44,325 bases of DNA from an uncultured Burkholderiales bacterium (GCA_903865035.1 CAIPII010000221.1:1-44325); one strand, 5' to 3'; counted from the first letter of the stretch, positions 16,419-25,191 are shown. Translations and numbers: made by a program. Notes: generated by a model from the sequence alone, not told the origin.

Positions 16419-17192
16419 ATGAGCTCCATGCACCAAGAAAAAGTCCTCTCCGTTCACCACTGGACGGATCGTTTGTTCAGTTTCACCACCACGCGTGACA
16501 TGGCACTTCGTTTTTCCAATGGACACTTCACGATGATTGGCCTCACCGTGAACGACAAACCCTTGCTCAGAGCGTACAGCATTGTGAGTGCAAATTATGA
16601 GGAACACCTCGAGTTTTTGAGCATCAAAGTGCCAGACGGTCCCCTTACCTCCAGACTCCAACACATCCAAGTCGGTGACATGATCATCGTTGGCAGAAAG
16701 CCAACAGGCACTTTGTTGATCGATTATTTGTTGCCCGCTAAAAATCTCTACCTCTTTGGAACGGGCACGGGAGTGGCTCCTTTCTTGAGCATCATCAGAG
16801 ATCCTGAGACTTATGAGAAATTCGAAAAAGTCGTTTTGGTGCACGGCGTTCGCGAAGTCAAAGAACTCGCGTATCACGACTACTTGACCCAAGAGTTGCC
16901 CAAGCACGAGTTGTTGGGTGAGATGGTGAGCGATCAGCTGATCTACTACCCCACTGTCACGCGCGAGCCCTTTGTGAACCAAGGACGCATTCCCGATTTG
17001 ATTGAAAACGGCAAACTCGCGCTGGGCACGGGCTTGCCCCCACTCAACCCCGAGACCGATCGCGTGATGCTATGCGGCAGCCCTCAAATGCTCAAGAGCA
17101 TCAAAACCTTGCTCGGAGAGCGCCACTTCACAGAGGGCAACACCACAACACCGGGTCAGTACGTCATTGAGCGCGCTTTTGTAGAGCAGTGA
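16419..17192 (+). CDS. fpr: Ferredoxin--NADP reductase
   Basis: A 257-residue FAD enzyme that moves electrons between NADPH and ferredoxin or flavodoxin. The FAD-binding block LLRAYSIVSANYEEHLEF (RxYS motif) and GPLTSRLQHIQVGD are clear. The NADP side shows LFGTGTGVAPFLSII, and the C-terminus CGSPQM...YVIERAFVEQ is the short bacterial type that covers the flavin. Length is normal for proteobacterial Fpr when started at ATG 16419. An earlier in-frame ATG at 16170 would overlap livK and is rejected. A strong hairpin follows the stop codon. Confidence 0.93.
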   Translation: MSSMHQEKVLSVHHWTDRLFSFTTTRDMALRFSNGHFTMIGLTVNDKPLLRAYSIVSANYEEHLEFLSIKVPDGPLTSRLQHIQVGDMIIVGRKPTGTLLIDYLLPAKNLYLFGTGTGVAPFLSIIRDPETYEKFEKVVLVHGVREVKELAYHDYLTQELPKHELLGEMVSDQLIYYPTVTREPFVNQGRIPDLIENGKLALGTGLPPLNPETDRVMLCGSPQMLKSIKTLLGERHFTEGNTTTPGQYVIERAFVEQ

Positions 17193-17193
17193 T

Positions 17194-17226
17194 GGGTGGG
17201 CTCTCAAGGCACTTGAGAACCTACCC
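17194..17226. terminator. Likely bidirectional terminator hairpin between fpr and the dehydrogenase gene
   Basis: GGGTGGG (17194-17200) and TCTCAAG (17202-17208) pair with CTTGAGA (17212-17218) and CCTACCC (17220-17226), with one internal mismatch, one G-T pair and a 3-base loop. It starts two bases after the fpr stop and lies between converging genes. There is no long T-run on either side, so termination efficiency is uncertain. Confidence 0.55.
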
Positions 17227-17252
17227 CTTAAGGGCGAGACGCTTGCCAAGCC

Positions 17253-18140
17253 CTATTGACTCATTCGCTCGATGACTTTGATGACCGTGGCATAGTCCTC
17301 CTGCGCGTCTCCATGAGCGATGGCCGCATGCATCCATTGTTCAGTCATCGCAGTTTGCATGAGAGGAACATGCAGTGCTCGGCCCGCATCGAGCATGAGC
17401 GACAAATCTTTCAACATTTGAGGCACCGTGAAGGTGGGCGTGAAATCACGCTCATCCAAGGGCTTGCCCAGTTGCTGAGACTTGGCCTTGATGATGGGGG
17501 ATCCGACAGCGCTCTCTGAGATGACTTGCCACATCTGCGCCCAATCCAAGCCCCCCTTTTGGCCCAAGGTGAGTCCCTCGGCCAACATGGCGCTCGTTTG
17601 CACAATCAGCAAATTGACCACCAACTTCATCAAACGACTTTGCTCGCCTTCTCCCAAATAAAAGTGTTTGGAACCCCAACGATCAAAGATGGGTTTTGCA
17701 GATTCAAAGCGTGTTCTTGGGCCTGAGCACATGATGGTGAGTTTGGCCTCTTGAGCCATGTGATTGTTGCCCGATACCGTGACCCGCAAATAATCCACAC
17801 CCCTCTTGCTCATGAGCTCAGCCACTTGAGCAGAGGCTTGCATGGACACGGTGCTCGTGTCCAAAAACAAGGCGCCCGCTTTGGCGTGCTCTGCGACCCA
17901 TTCACCCACGCTCAGCAACGCGCCGTCGTGTGGAAGGGAGGAGCACACGCACTCGGCAAGGGCCAGGGCTTTGTTGAGTTCAAGCACGGAGTCAATGACA
18001 TTTAAACCCGCACTTGAAGCTTCAAAGCGGCGACTCTCATCCAAATCGAACACGCGCAGCTCAGCAGCGGGTTGCATCGCCAAGAGATGCTGAGCCATGG
18101 GCAGGCCCATTTTCCCAACTCCAATGAAGACGATCTTCAT
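17253..18140 (-). CDS. NAD(P)-dependent beta-hydroxyacid dehydrogenase (3-HIBADH family), copy 1
   Basis: A 295-residue enzyme of the 3-hydroxyisobutyrate/tartronate semialdehyde reductase family. The Rossmann motif IGVGKMGLPMA is at the N-terminus; the substrate loop reads VSGNNHMAQEA where the classic form is SGG; the catalytic Lys and Asn lie in RLMKLVVNLL. The C-terminal KDLSLMLD motif is present. ATG 18140 follows the Bug stop by 5 bases; a TTG at 18149 is the alternative. It is the last gene in the catabolic run. Sequence outside the motifs differs widely from copy 2 at 19295, so they are not a recent duplication. The substrate is not known. Confidence 0.88.
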   Translation of the reverse strand: MKIVFIGVGKMGLPMAQHLLAMQPAAELRVFDLDESRRFEASSAGLNVIDSVLELNKALALAECVCSSLPHDGALLSVGEWVAEHAKAGALFLDTSTVSMQASAQVAELMSKRGVDYLRVTVSGNNHMAQEAKLTIMCSGPRTRFESAKPIFDRWGSKHFYLGEGEQSRLMKLVVNLLIVQTSAMLAEGLTLGQKGGLDWAQMWQVISESAVGSPIIKAKSQQLGKPLDERDFTPTFTVPQMLKDLSLMLDAGRALHVPLMQTAMTEQWMHAAIAHGDAQEDYATVIKVIERMSQ

Positions 18141-18145
18141 GCGGC

Positions 18146-19171
18146 TCAATTCGCCTTCAATCCCACCGCCTTGGCGATCTTGGCCGCAGAGTCCATCTCC
18201 ACCTTGATGAAAGCGTTGAAGGCATCAGACGCCATTGGCATGGGATCTGCACCCAAGCTGTTCAAGCGCTCTTTGACATCCGCTTGCGCCAATGCTTTGA
18301 CCACTTCAGCTTGCAAGCGTTTGACCACTGGGGCTGGTGTTGCTGAAGGCACGAGCATGCCCACCCAAAACACATAGTCCGAATTGGGTACACCCGCCTC
18401 CACCGTTGTGGGCACTTGGGGCAAAGAGGGAGAGCGCTGCGCAGTGCTCACCGCCAAGGCCTGCAGCTTGCCTTCTTTGATCAAAGGCAAGGCTGAGGAC
18501 AGAGGTGCAAAAAACCAATCGTTTCGCCCCCCCATCACATCCGTCAATGCTTCAGGCGTGCCCTTGAAAGGCACATGCACCGCATCGATGCCCGCTTGCA
18601 GTTTGAATTTTTCGGCATTCAGGTGGGTTGCAGATCCCATCCCAGCGGATGCGTAATTCATCTTGCCTGGATTGGCTTTGGCCTGTGCCACCACATCCAA
18701 AACATTTTTCCACCCCCTAGAAGGTGAGACCACCATCACATTGGGCAATGAGGCCAATGTGGTGACGCCATACAAGTCCTTGGTGGTGTCGTAGGGCAAG
18801 TTGGGATAAATGGATGGATTGAGCGCATGTCCCGATGAGTGAATGAGAATCGTATAGCCGTCGGGCTCCGATTTGGAGACCTGGTACGCTGCAATGGTGC
18901 CCCCTGCTCCTGGATGGTTCTCAATCAAGATGGGTTGCCCCATGCTCTTGCTCATGGCGTCGCCTACGGTTCTGGCCACGATATCGGTACCAGAACCAGC
19001 GGTGAAGGGCACATAGAATTTGATGGGCTTGGTGGGGTAGCTTTGTGCCCAAGACAGGCTCGCACCCAGGGCCAAGAGCGAGGCGGCCAAGAGCCCTCTT
19101 TTGAGCCTTGAGCTCACGCTCAAGCGAATTCGCCCAAACCCTGCGGGCTGATCGAGTGATGAATGGACCAT
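18146..19171 (-). CDS. Bug/TctC-family solute-binding protein within the catabolic run
   Basis: A 341-residue periplasmic receptor. The signal peptide ends at ASLSWAQ (about residue 42), followed by YPTKPIKFYVPFTAGSGTD, the IENHPGAGGT loop and ASAGMGSATHL. The start ATG 19171 has AAGGAG about 8 bases upstream. No TctA/TctB partners are seen. It lies between two dehydrogenase genes in a same-strand run with CoA-transferase and thiolase genes, which suggests it binds the acid broken down by them. That is inference from position. Confidence 0.9.
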   Translation of the reverse strand: MVHSSLDQPAGFGRIRLSVSSRLKRGLLAASLLALGASLSWAQSYPTKPIKFYVPFTAGSGTDIVARTVGDAMSKSMGQPILIENHPGAGGTIAAYQVSKSEPDGYTILIHSSGHALNPSIYPNLPYDTTKDLYGVTTLASLPNVMVVSPSRGWKNVLDVVAQAKANPGKMNYASAGMGSATHLNAEKFKLQAGIDAVHVPFKGTPEALTDVMGGRNDWFFAPLSSALPLIKEGKLQALAVSTAQRSPSLPQVPTTVEAGVPNSDYVFWVGMLVPSATPAPVVKRLQAEVVKALAQADVKERLNSLGADPMPMASDAFNAFIKVEMDSAAKIAKAVGLKAN

Positions 19172-19294
19172 GAAGTTGTCTCCTTCTGATTGTTTCAAAA
19201 ATTCAAACTCAAACTGTCTTTTTATTTTTATCTACCGCTAACTCGCTCAACTCCACTCCTCAAAGCACAAGAGCGCCTTGGGAGGGAATTTTTT

Positions 19295-20242
19295 TCATTT
19301 GGATTCCAAGCCGTCCGAGACTTGAACGTTCTCGCTCTTAAGCTCGAGACCTGCATCGTGAGCCACCTCTTGGAGCAAGATGGAGAAATCGACATTGTCA
19401 TGACCCCTACCCACCATGCGAGCCACGGACTCGCGGGTGGCAGCTGCTGAGGGCATGGACACGCCATAAGCTTTACCAGCAGCCATGCCCAAATCCATGT
19501 CCTTCAAGAGCAACTTGGGTGTGAAAGTGACTTGTTCAAAATTGAGGTTGCTCAAAACCGGTGTCTTGTATCGCGTGTACATCGAACCCAAGACCGAGTC
19601 GTTGATGCTCTCCAAGAACACATGGCGAGGAATGCCTGCTTTTTCAGCCATGACGGTGATTTCACACAAATTTTGAATCACCACACCAAACATGGTGTTG
19701 TGAGCGATTTTCCAAACGCGAGCAAGTTCCCCCTCGCCCACCCACATGGTTTTTCTGGCCACTGCCTTCAAATAAGGCTCTGCCATGTCATACAAGGCTT
19801 TGGGGCCAGAAGCCACGAGCAGCAACTTGCCCGCCTTGGCCACTTTGGCGTTGCCCGAAACGGGCGCGCAAAGATAAGCCACGCCAAGTGCCTCAAGGCG
19901 CTCGCGAATTTCTGCTGAACCCTCTTGAGAAATGGAGGAGCTGTCGATCAGCACCTTGGGGAGCACCTGGGTGGTGACCAAACCACCTTCGGCAAAAAGC
20001 ACTTCTTTCAAATCATCGGTGGTGGAGACCATGGTGAAGACCACGTCACATTTGGCCAAATCCGTTTTGTGGTCCACCAACTTGGCCCCATAAGCCACCA
20101 AGGGCTCAGCTTTGCTGCGGGTTCGGTTCCAGACCTGGACTTCATGCCCGGCGTGGCTCAATTGCTTGACCATGGCCTCTCCCATGCGGCCCAGACCGAT
20201 CCAGCCGATGGAGTGCTTCGATTGACTTGTGTGGTTTGTCAT
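19295..20242 (-). CDS. NAD(P)-dependent beta-hydroxyacid dehydrogenase (3-HIBADH family), copy 2
   Basis: A 315-residue protein of the same family as the gene at 17253. It shows IGWIGLGRMGEAMVKQL at the N-terminus, VSGNAKVAKAG at the substrate loop, catalytic Lys and Asn in RVWKIAHNTM, and the KDMDLGMAAGKAYGV tail motif. ATG 20242 has AAAGAGA upstream; the longer frame to 20281 overlaps the thiolase end and is less likely. It begins 35 bases after the thiolase gene. The substrate is unknown; family members act on small hydroxyacids such as 3-hydroxyisobutyrate, glycerate precursors or sulfolactaldehyde. Confidence 0.88.
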   Translation of the reverse strand: MTNHTSQSKHSIGWIGLGRMGEAMVKQLSHAGHEVQVWNRTRSKAEPLVAYGAKLVDHKTDLAKCDVVFTMVSTTDDLKEVLFAEGGLVTTQVLPKVLIDSSSISQEGSAEIRERLEALGVAYLCAPVSGNAKVAKAGKLLLVASGPKALYDMAEPYLKAVARKTMWVGEGELARVWKIAHNTMFGVVIQNLCEITVMAEKAGIPRHVFLESINDSVLGSMYTRYKTPVLSNLNFEQVTFTPKLLLKDMDLGMAAGKAYGVSMPSAAATRESVARMVGRGHDNVDFSILLQEVAHDAGLELKSENVQVSDGLESK

Positions 20243-20277
20243 TGCTTTCTCTTTCTTTTGACACAGTGATAAAAAAA

Positions 20278-21480
20278 TCAAACTCTCTCAATGATCATGG
20301 CAATGCCTTGACCGACACCAATGCACATGGTGCAAAGCGCGTAACGACCTTTGATGCGGTGAAGTTGGTTGACTGCAGTGGTCACCAAGCGAGCACCACT
20401 TGCACCCAAAGGATGCCCCAAGGCAATTGCGCCACCGTTGGGATTGACCCGCTCGTCATCGTCGCTCAACCCCAAGTCCCTCAAGACCGCCAGGCCTTGT
20501 GCAGCAAAGGCCTCATTCAACTCGATCACATCCAAATCGGCCAAGCTCAAGCCAGTGAGCGCCAAAACTTTGCGTGTGGCTGGTGCAGGTCCCATGCCCA
20601 TGATGCGTGGAGGCACACCCGCTGTCGCAATGCCCACCACGCGCGCACGGGGCTTGAGTGAGTTTTGGTGCGCTGCTTTTTCACTTGCGAGCAACAATGC
20701 ACAGGAGCCATCGTTGATGCCGCTTGCATTGCCAGCGGTCACCGTGCCGCTTGGGGTCACCACCCCTTTGAGCTTTGCAAGGGCTTCAAGGCTTGTCTCT
20801 CTGGGGTGCTCGTCTTGGCTGAACACAATGGGGTCGCCCTTTTTCTGTGGCAAAGTCACTGGCACAATCTCGGCCTCAAAGAATCCTGCTTTTTGCGCCG
20901 CCACCGCTTTCAATTGACTCGCCAAAGCCATTTTGTCCTGAGCCAAACGCTCAATCTTGTAATCGGTCGCCACGTTTTCAGCGGTCTCTGGCATTGCATC
21001 CACGCCGTAGAGTTTCACCATCAAATCGTTGACAAACCTCCAACCAATGGTGGTGTCATACACGGCATTGCTGCGACTAAAGGCAGAGTGGGCTTTGGGC
21101 ATCACAAAGGGGGCTCGACTCATGCTCTCAACTCCACCAGCGATCATGAGTTGAGCCTCACCCGCTTTGATGGCCCTGGAGGCCGTACCCACCGCATCCA
21201 AGCCCGAACCGCACAAGCGGTTGATCGTGGCACCAGGTACTTGGTAGGGCAAACCTGCCAACAAACTTGACATGTGCGCCACGTTGCGGTTGTCTTCTCC
21301 AGCTTGATTGGCACATCCAAAAATCACATCGTTCACTTGCTCCCAATCGACATTGGGATTGCGCTGCATCAACGCTTTGAGCGGAATGGCGCCAAGATCG
21401 TCGGTGCGAATGCCGCTCAGTGCACCACCGTAGCGACCAATGGGGGTTCGAATTGCATCACAAATGTAAGCGTGTTCCAT
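20278..21480 (-). CDS. pcaF: 3-oxoadipyl-CoA / acetyl-CoA thiolase
   Basis: A 400-residue thiolase, the usual length of PcaF. Active Cys90 lies in NRLCGSGLDA, His356 in GHPLGASGAR and Cys386 in CTMCIGVGQG. The N-terminal CDAIRTPIGRYGGALS and the ENVA block are typical of the 3-oxoadipyl-CoA thiolase branch, which splits 3-oxoadipyl-CoA to succinyl-CoA and acetyl-CoA. The neighbouring CoA-transferase subunits support this reading, although acetoacetyl-CoA thiolase with a 3-oxoacid CoA-transferase is the alternative. The start is ATG 21480, with GGAAAGAGA upstream. It follows the CoA-transferase B gene by 71 bases. Confidence 0.87.
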   Translation of the reverse strand: MEHAYICDAIRTPIGRYGGALSGIRTDDLGAIPLKALMQRNPNVDWEQVNDVIFGCANQAGEDNRNVAHMSSLLAGLPYQVPGATINRLCGSGLDAVGTASRAIKAGEAQLMIAGGVESMSRAPFVMPKAHSAFSRSNAVYDTTIGWRFVNDLMVKLYGVDAMPETAENVATDYKIERLAQDKMALASQLKAVAAQKAGFFEAEIVPVTLPQKKGDPIVFSQDEHPRETSLEALAKLKGVVTPSGTVTAGNASGINDGSCALLLASEKAAHQNSLKPRARVVGIATAGVPPRIMGMGPAPATRKVLALTGLSLADLDVIELNEAFAAQGLAVLRDLGLSDDDERVNPNGGAIALGHPLGASGARLVTTAVNQLHRIKGRYALCTMCIGVGQGIAMIIERV

Positions 21481-21551
21481 GACCAGTCTCTTTCCAAAAA
21501 ATAAATCATTCAATGCATCAATCTATTCAACAATGACCCTCTTGCCCGAGA

Positions 21552-22193
21552 TCAATGCAACTCTAGTCCCAACAATTCGCTCAAAGCCTTGCGCTCCAAG
21601 CCTTCAACCATATCGATGAGCTTCAGACCCTTTGGGGTGCACTCGAGTGTGCACAAATCGGTGTAAATGCGTTTCACACAAGCAATGCCGGTCAAGGGAT
21701 ACGTGCAAGCTTTGACCACCTTGCTTTGACCTTTTTTGGTGAGCAAATCCATCATCACCCAGGTCTGTTTGGCACCAATGGCCAAATCCATCGCCCCCCC
21801 AACAGCGGGTATGGCATCGGGCTCGCCCGTGTGCCAATTGGCCAAATCGCCCGTCTCACTCACTTGAAAGGCACCCAGCACACAAATGTCCAAATGACCC
21901 CCTCTCATCATGGCAAAACTGTCTGCATGGTGAAAGAAAGCGCCTCCTGGCAACAGGGTCACGGGCTGCTTGCCCGCGTTGATCAAGTCATAGTCCTCTT
22001 GGCCGCTCACGGGCGCTGGACCCATGCCGAGGATGCCGTTTTCGCTGTGCAAGAGCACTTCACGGTCTTTGGCGATGTAGTTCGCAACCAAGGTGGGCAT
22101 GCCAATGCCCAAATTCACGCTGGCTCCATCCGCAATGTCTTGGGCCACGCGTTTGGCCAAGGCTTCTTTGTCGCGTCTTGCGTACTGGGTCAT
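21552..22193 (-). CDS. pcaJ: 3-oxoacid CoA-transferase subunit B (PcaJ-like)
   Basis: A 213-residue beta subunit. The catalytic Glu51 is in the SENG motif (LLHSENGILGMGP), after the NLGIGMPTLVANY block, and GGAMDLAIGA is present. With subunit A it moves CoA from succinyl-CoA to a 3-oxoacid, probably 3-oxoadipate given the PcaF-like thiolase downstream. Acetoacetate (ScoB) is the alternative, as the two branches are hard to tell apart by eye. The start overlaps the end of subunit A by ATGA, which fits a tightly coupled pair. Confidence 0.85.
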   Translation of the reverse strand: MTQYARRDKEALAKRVAQDIADGASVNLGIGMPTLVANYIAKDREVLLHSENGILGMGPAPVSGQEDYDLINAGKQPVTLLPGGAFFHHADSFAMMRGGHLDICVLGAFQVSETGDLANWHTGEPDAIPAVGGAMDLAIGAKQTWVMMDLLTKKGQSKVVKACTYPLTGIACVKRIYTDLCTLECTPKGLKLIDMVEGLERKALSELLGLELH

Positions 22194-22900
22194 GATTTGA
22201 AACCTCCACCTTGCGTTGCCACCCGATCGATCAAGACCACTTGGTGCACAAAAATGCCTGGCGTCACGATCGCCTCAGGATCCATGTCACCAAGAGCCAC
22301 CACTTCATGCACTGAGGCCACCGTTTTTTTGGCCGCCATGGCCATGACCGGACCAAAGTTTCGAGCCGCTTTGCGGTAAATCAAGTTACCCCAACGGTCT
22401 CCTTTTTCAGCACGTATGAGCGCCAAGTCGGCGTGAATGGGCAGCTCAAAAACATAAGGACGGCCATTGATGATGCGTGTTTCTTTGGGTTCTCCAGATG
22501 GAGTTTTGGCAAGCTCCGTACCGTATCCCGTGGGCGTGAAAAACCCACCTATGCCTGCACCCGCTGCACGAATGCGCTCAGCCAAGTTACCTTGCGGCAC
22601 CAACTCAAGCTCAATCTGACCGGAGCGGTAAAGATTATCAAAAATATATGAGTCTGCTTGCCTGGGAAAGCTGCAAATGACTTTGCGCACATGCCCAGAC
22701 TTCAACAGTGCTGCCATGCCTTGCTCGCCGTTGCCCGCATTGTTATTGACCACCGTCAAATTCTTGGCCCCTTGGGCCAAGAGTCCTTCGATCAATTCAC
22801 CCGGAATGCCAGCGGTACCAAAACCACCCACCATGACGGTGGCCCCATCGGGAGTCCCAGCCAAAGCGGCTTCAATGGATTGAGCTATTTTGTTGATCAT
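22190..22900 (-). CDS. pcaI: 3-oxoacid CoA-transferase subunit A (PcaI-like)
   Basis: A 236-residue alpha subunit. The GGFGTAGIPGELIEGLL block near the N-terminus and FFTPTGYGTELA in the middle are hallmarks. ATG 22900 gives the usual MINKI start; the longer frame to 22951 reaches into the spacer and is not family-like. It is the first gene of the run pcaI-pcaJ-pcaF-dehydrogenase-Bug-dehydrogenase. The 140-base spacer before the divergent DUF1841 gene should hold the promoter. I see no regulator gene beside it. Confidence 0.86.
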   Translation of the reverse strand: MINKIAQSIEAALAGTPDGATVMVGGFGTAGIPGELIEGLLAQGAKNLTVVNNNAGNGEQGMAALLKSGHVRKVICSFPRQADSYIFDNLYRSGQIELELVPQGNLAERIRAAGAGIGGFFTPTGYGTELAKTPSGEPKETRIINGRPYVFELPIHADLALIRAEKGDRWGNLIYRKAARNFGPVMAMAAKKTVASVHEVVALGDMDPEAIVTPGIFVHQVVLIDRVATQGGGFKS

Positions 22901-23040
22901 GAAAAAACCATGCAAAGAAACAAAGAAATAGGTCCTTTGGCAAAACACCAAAGCACCTATCCATTAAGGGCAAAGAAAGATCTTAACGACTTTTTGCCCA
23001 CTAGAATGATCTTACCCAATTCGAGCAATTCACACTGTCC

Positions 23041-23475
23041 ATGTTTACCCCCAACCAAAGCGATGTCAGGCGGTTTTTTTGCCAAGTTCAAAACAAACTC
23101 CAACAGCACCAAGCCCTTGACCCCATGCAAACCATCGCCAGTGAATGGGTCTTGGCTCACCCTGAGTACCAAGATGACTTGTTGAACGAGGAGGAAGCGA
23201 TAGAGGCCACCTACCCGCCTGAATTGGGACGAGAAAACCCCTTTTTACACCTCTCCATGCATTTGAGCATTGAAGAACAGTACGCCATCGACCAACCCAA
23301 AGGGGTGAGAGCCGCCTTGGATCAACTCACCGCTCGCTTAGGCGACAAACATCTGGCGCACCACGCGGCCATGGAGAGCTTGGGACTGATGATCTGGGAG
23401 AGCCAAAGGAGTGGTCTCCCCCCAGACGGACACCAATACCTAGAGCGATTGCGCGCGAGCGCCAGCAAAGATTAA
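23041..23475 (+). CDS. DUF1841 family protein
   Basis: A 144-residue soluble protein. The MFTPNQSDVRRFF start, the PLTP-free EYQDDL block, ENPFLHLSMHLSIEEQ and the HHAAMESLGLMIWESQRSGLPPD end are all typical of DUF1841, a small family common in Burkholderiales and related groups. Function is unknown. The histidine-rich middle and MIWE region hint at metal binding, without proof. It converges on the cytochrome c4 gene, a pairing I associate with this group. Confidence 0.86.
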   Translation: MFTPNQSDVRRFFCQVQNKLQQHQALDPMQTIASEWVLAHPEYQDDLLNEEEAIEATYPPELGRENPFLHLSMHLSIEEQYAIDQPKGVRAALDQLTARLGDKHLAHHAAMESLGLMIWESQRSGLPPDGHQYLERLRASASKD

Positions 23476-23532
23476 AGCCAAGCCCAGAAAAACAAAATCC
23501 ACCCGAGCGTGAACTCCAGGTGGATGGCTTTG

Positions 23533-23576
23533 CCTCAAGGCTTGAGGTCTTTGGCCAAGATCAGCGTCTTGGCCAA
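23533..23576. terminator. Tandem inverted repeats between DUF1841 and cytochrome c4 genes
   Basis: CCTCAAG (23533-23539) mirrors CTTGAGG (23541-23547) around one base. Next to it TTGGCCAAGA (23551-23560) pairs perfectly with TCTTGGCCAA (23567-23576) over a 6-base loop. They lie between two converging genes, ending 7 bases from the cytochrome stop, so a shared terminator is likely. There is no T-run, which is atypical for a Rho-independent terminator. Confidence 0.5.
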
Positions 23577-23583
23577 CAACGAA

Positions 23584-24246
23584 TCATTTGAATCGGCTTT
23601 GGGGAACCGTAGCCAATTCTCCTGACTGCTCACTCACGTACTTGGCCAAAAGTTTGAGCTCATCGTTTGAGAATTGCTTGGCCACGCCGCCCATCACGCC
23701 ATTGGCACGACCCCAAACCCTCAAGCCGTCCTCGGCTTTGTAAGAGCGCAAAGCCACCAATAGGTAATCTGCGTATTGACCAGCGATTTTGGGGTATGCA
23801 GGTCCAATGGGCATGCTCAAATTGGCGCCGTGGCAAGATGTGCATGCACCCTTGGTCACCAACGCAGCAACCTCGCCCTCAGGCTCTGTGGCCTTGGCAG
23901 GTAAGACCAAAGAGTCATCGTGACCCAAAGCAGAGTAGTAAGCGGCCACGTCAGCCATGTCTTTGTCGCTCAAAGAAGTTGCAATGGCGCGCATGGTGGT
24001 GTTCTTGCGCTCACCCTTTTTGTACTCACTCAAAGCCGCTTGGATGTAGGTCATGGATTGACCGGCGATTTTGGGTACTTTGTAAACCACTGGAAAGCTC
24101 GCTTGGTAGCCTTTGATGCCGTGGCAACCAATGCACATGGCGATCTTTTTCTCACCAGCTTGTGCGTCTCCCTTGATGTCTTGGGCATGAGAAACAGAAG
24201 CAAAAGCCACTGCTGTGAATAATACGAGGGACAAAAACTTGATCAT
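23584..24246 (-). CDS. Diheme cytochrome c4-type protein
   Basis: A 220-residue exported cytochrome. The signal peptide ends near ASVSHAQ (residue 21-22). Two heme sites are visible: CIGCH (38-42) and CTSCH (135-139). Each half has the c4 pattern KIAGQ...YIQAALSEYKKGER / KIAGQYADYLLVALRSYK, and the methionine ligands probably lie in TTMRAIA and GVMGGVA. Cytochrome c4 passes electrons from the bc1 complex to terminal oxidases, so it may feed the oxidase at the left end. ATG 24246 is chosen over an upstream in-frame start because the signal peptide begins there. A TATAAT at 24294-24289 is a plausible -10. Confidence 0.92.
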   Translation of the reverse strand: MIKFLSLVLFTAVAFASVSHAQDIKGDAQAGEKKIAMCIGCHGIKGYQASFPVVYKVPKIAGQSMTYIQAALSEYKKGERKNTTMRAIATSLSDKDMADVAAYYSALGHDDSLVLPAKATEPEGEVAALVTKGACTSCHGANLSMPIGPAYPKIAGQYADYLLVALRSYKAEDGLRVWGRANGVMGGVAKQFSNDELKLLAKYVSEQSGELATVPQSRFK

Positions 24247-24348
24247 TTTGGGTCGACAATCCAGTGAGATTGAAACTAAGATGCGGCTATTATATCGATG
24301 TCGGCCACACCTGACGGAAAACACCCACTAGTTTACCCAATTTGACCC
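24247..24348. promoter_or_regulatory. Divergent promoter region between cytochrome c4 and the MoxR gene
   Basis: A 102-base spacer. On the minus strand a consensus TATAAT (24294-24289) is well placed for the cytochrome gene, with a weak -35. On the plus strand no convincing promoter for the MoxR gene is seen. Confidence 0.4.
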
Positions 24349-25191
24349 ATGAAATTCCTCGGCTCTTCCAATTATGTGGCCACGCCAGACTTGATGCTGG
24401 CCGTGAATGCGGCTCAAACCCTCAAACGCCCTTTGCTCATCAAGGGGGAGCCGGGAACGGGAAAGACGATGTTGGCCGAGGAAGTGGCCAAAAGCCTGAA
24501 CATGCCCCTCATTGAGTGGCACATCAAATCCACCACCAAAGCCCAACAAGGGCTCTACGAATACGATGCGGTGAGTCGCCTCAGAGACTCCCAACTTGGG
24601 GATGAAAGGGTCAAAGACATACAAAACTACATCGTCAAAGGGGTTTTGTGGCAGGCCTTCACAGCAGAACAACCCGTGGCTCTTTTGATCGATGAGATCG
24701 ACAAAGCGGACATCGAGTTTCCCAACGATCTCCTGCGCGAGATCGACCGCATGGAGTTTTATTGTTATGAGACCAAGGAGCTCATCAAAGCCAAGCAGCG
24801 CCCTTTGGTCTTCATCACCTCCAACAACGAAAAAGAGCTGCCCGACGCCTTTTTGCGCAGGTGTTTTTTCCATTACATCAAATTTCCCGAGCCCCAAACG
24901 ATGCAAGAGATTGTGGCCGTTCACTTTCCCGATCTCAAAGGAGAGCTCCTCTCTTTGGCTCTAAAAGCCTTTTATGACATCAGATCTTTGCCGGGACTCA
25001 AGAAAAAGCCCAGCACAAGCGAACTCTTGGACTGGATCAAGCTCTTGTTGGCCGAGGACATCCCCCTCTCAGCGCTTCAATCCAAGGACGAGCAAGTGGT
25101 GTTGCCCCCACTTTTGGGAGCACTGCTTAAAAATGAGCAAGATGTGACGCTCTTTCAAAAGCTCTTGCACATGCAAAGTCGTCACCGCTAG
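24349..25191 (+). CDS. MoxR-family AAA+ ATPase (CoxD-like)
   Basis: A 280-residue AAA+ ATPase. Walker A GEPGTGKT is at 33-40 and Walker B ALLIDEID at 111-118, followed by the KADIEFPNDLLREIDR helix, sensor 1 in FITSNNEKELPDAFLRRC and a C-terminal lid. MoxR proteins act as chaperones with VWA partners to mature or insert metal cofactors in enzymes; the CoxD/CoxE branch works with molybdenum enzymes. No such enzyme is in the window, so the client is unknown. The VWA partner starts 26 bases downstream. Confidence 0.9.
   Translation: MKFLGSSNYVATPDLMLAVNAAQTLKRPLLIKGEPGTGKTMLAEEVAKSLNMPLIEWHIKSTTKAQQGLYEYDAVSRLRDSQLGDERVKDIQNYIVKGVLWQAFTAEQPVALLIDEIDKADIEFPNDLLREIDRMEFYCYETKELIKAKQRPLVFITSNNEKELPDAFLRRCFFHYIKFPEPQTMQEIVAVHFPDLKGELLSLALKAFYDIRSLPGLKKKPSTSELLDWIKLLLAEDIPLSALQSKDEQVVLPPLLGALLKNEQDVTLFQKLLHMQSRHR

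Noticed and set aside
17253-20242. The two dehydrogenase genes as a recent tandem duplication
   Set aside because: They share only family motifs. Residues between motifs and in the substrate loop differ widely, and another gene lies between them.
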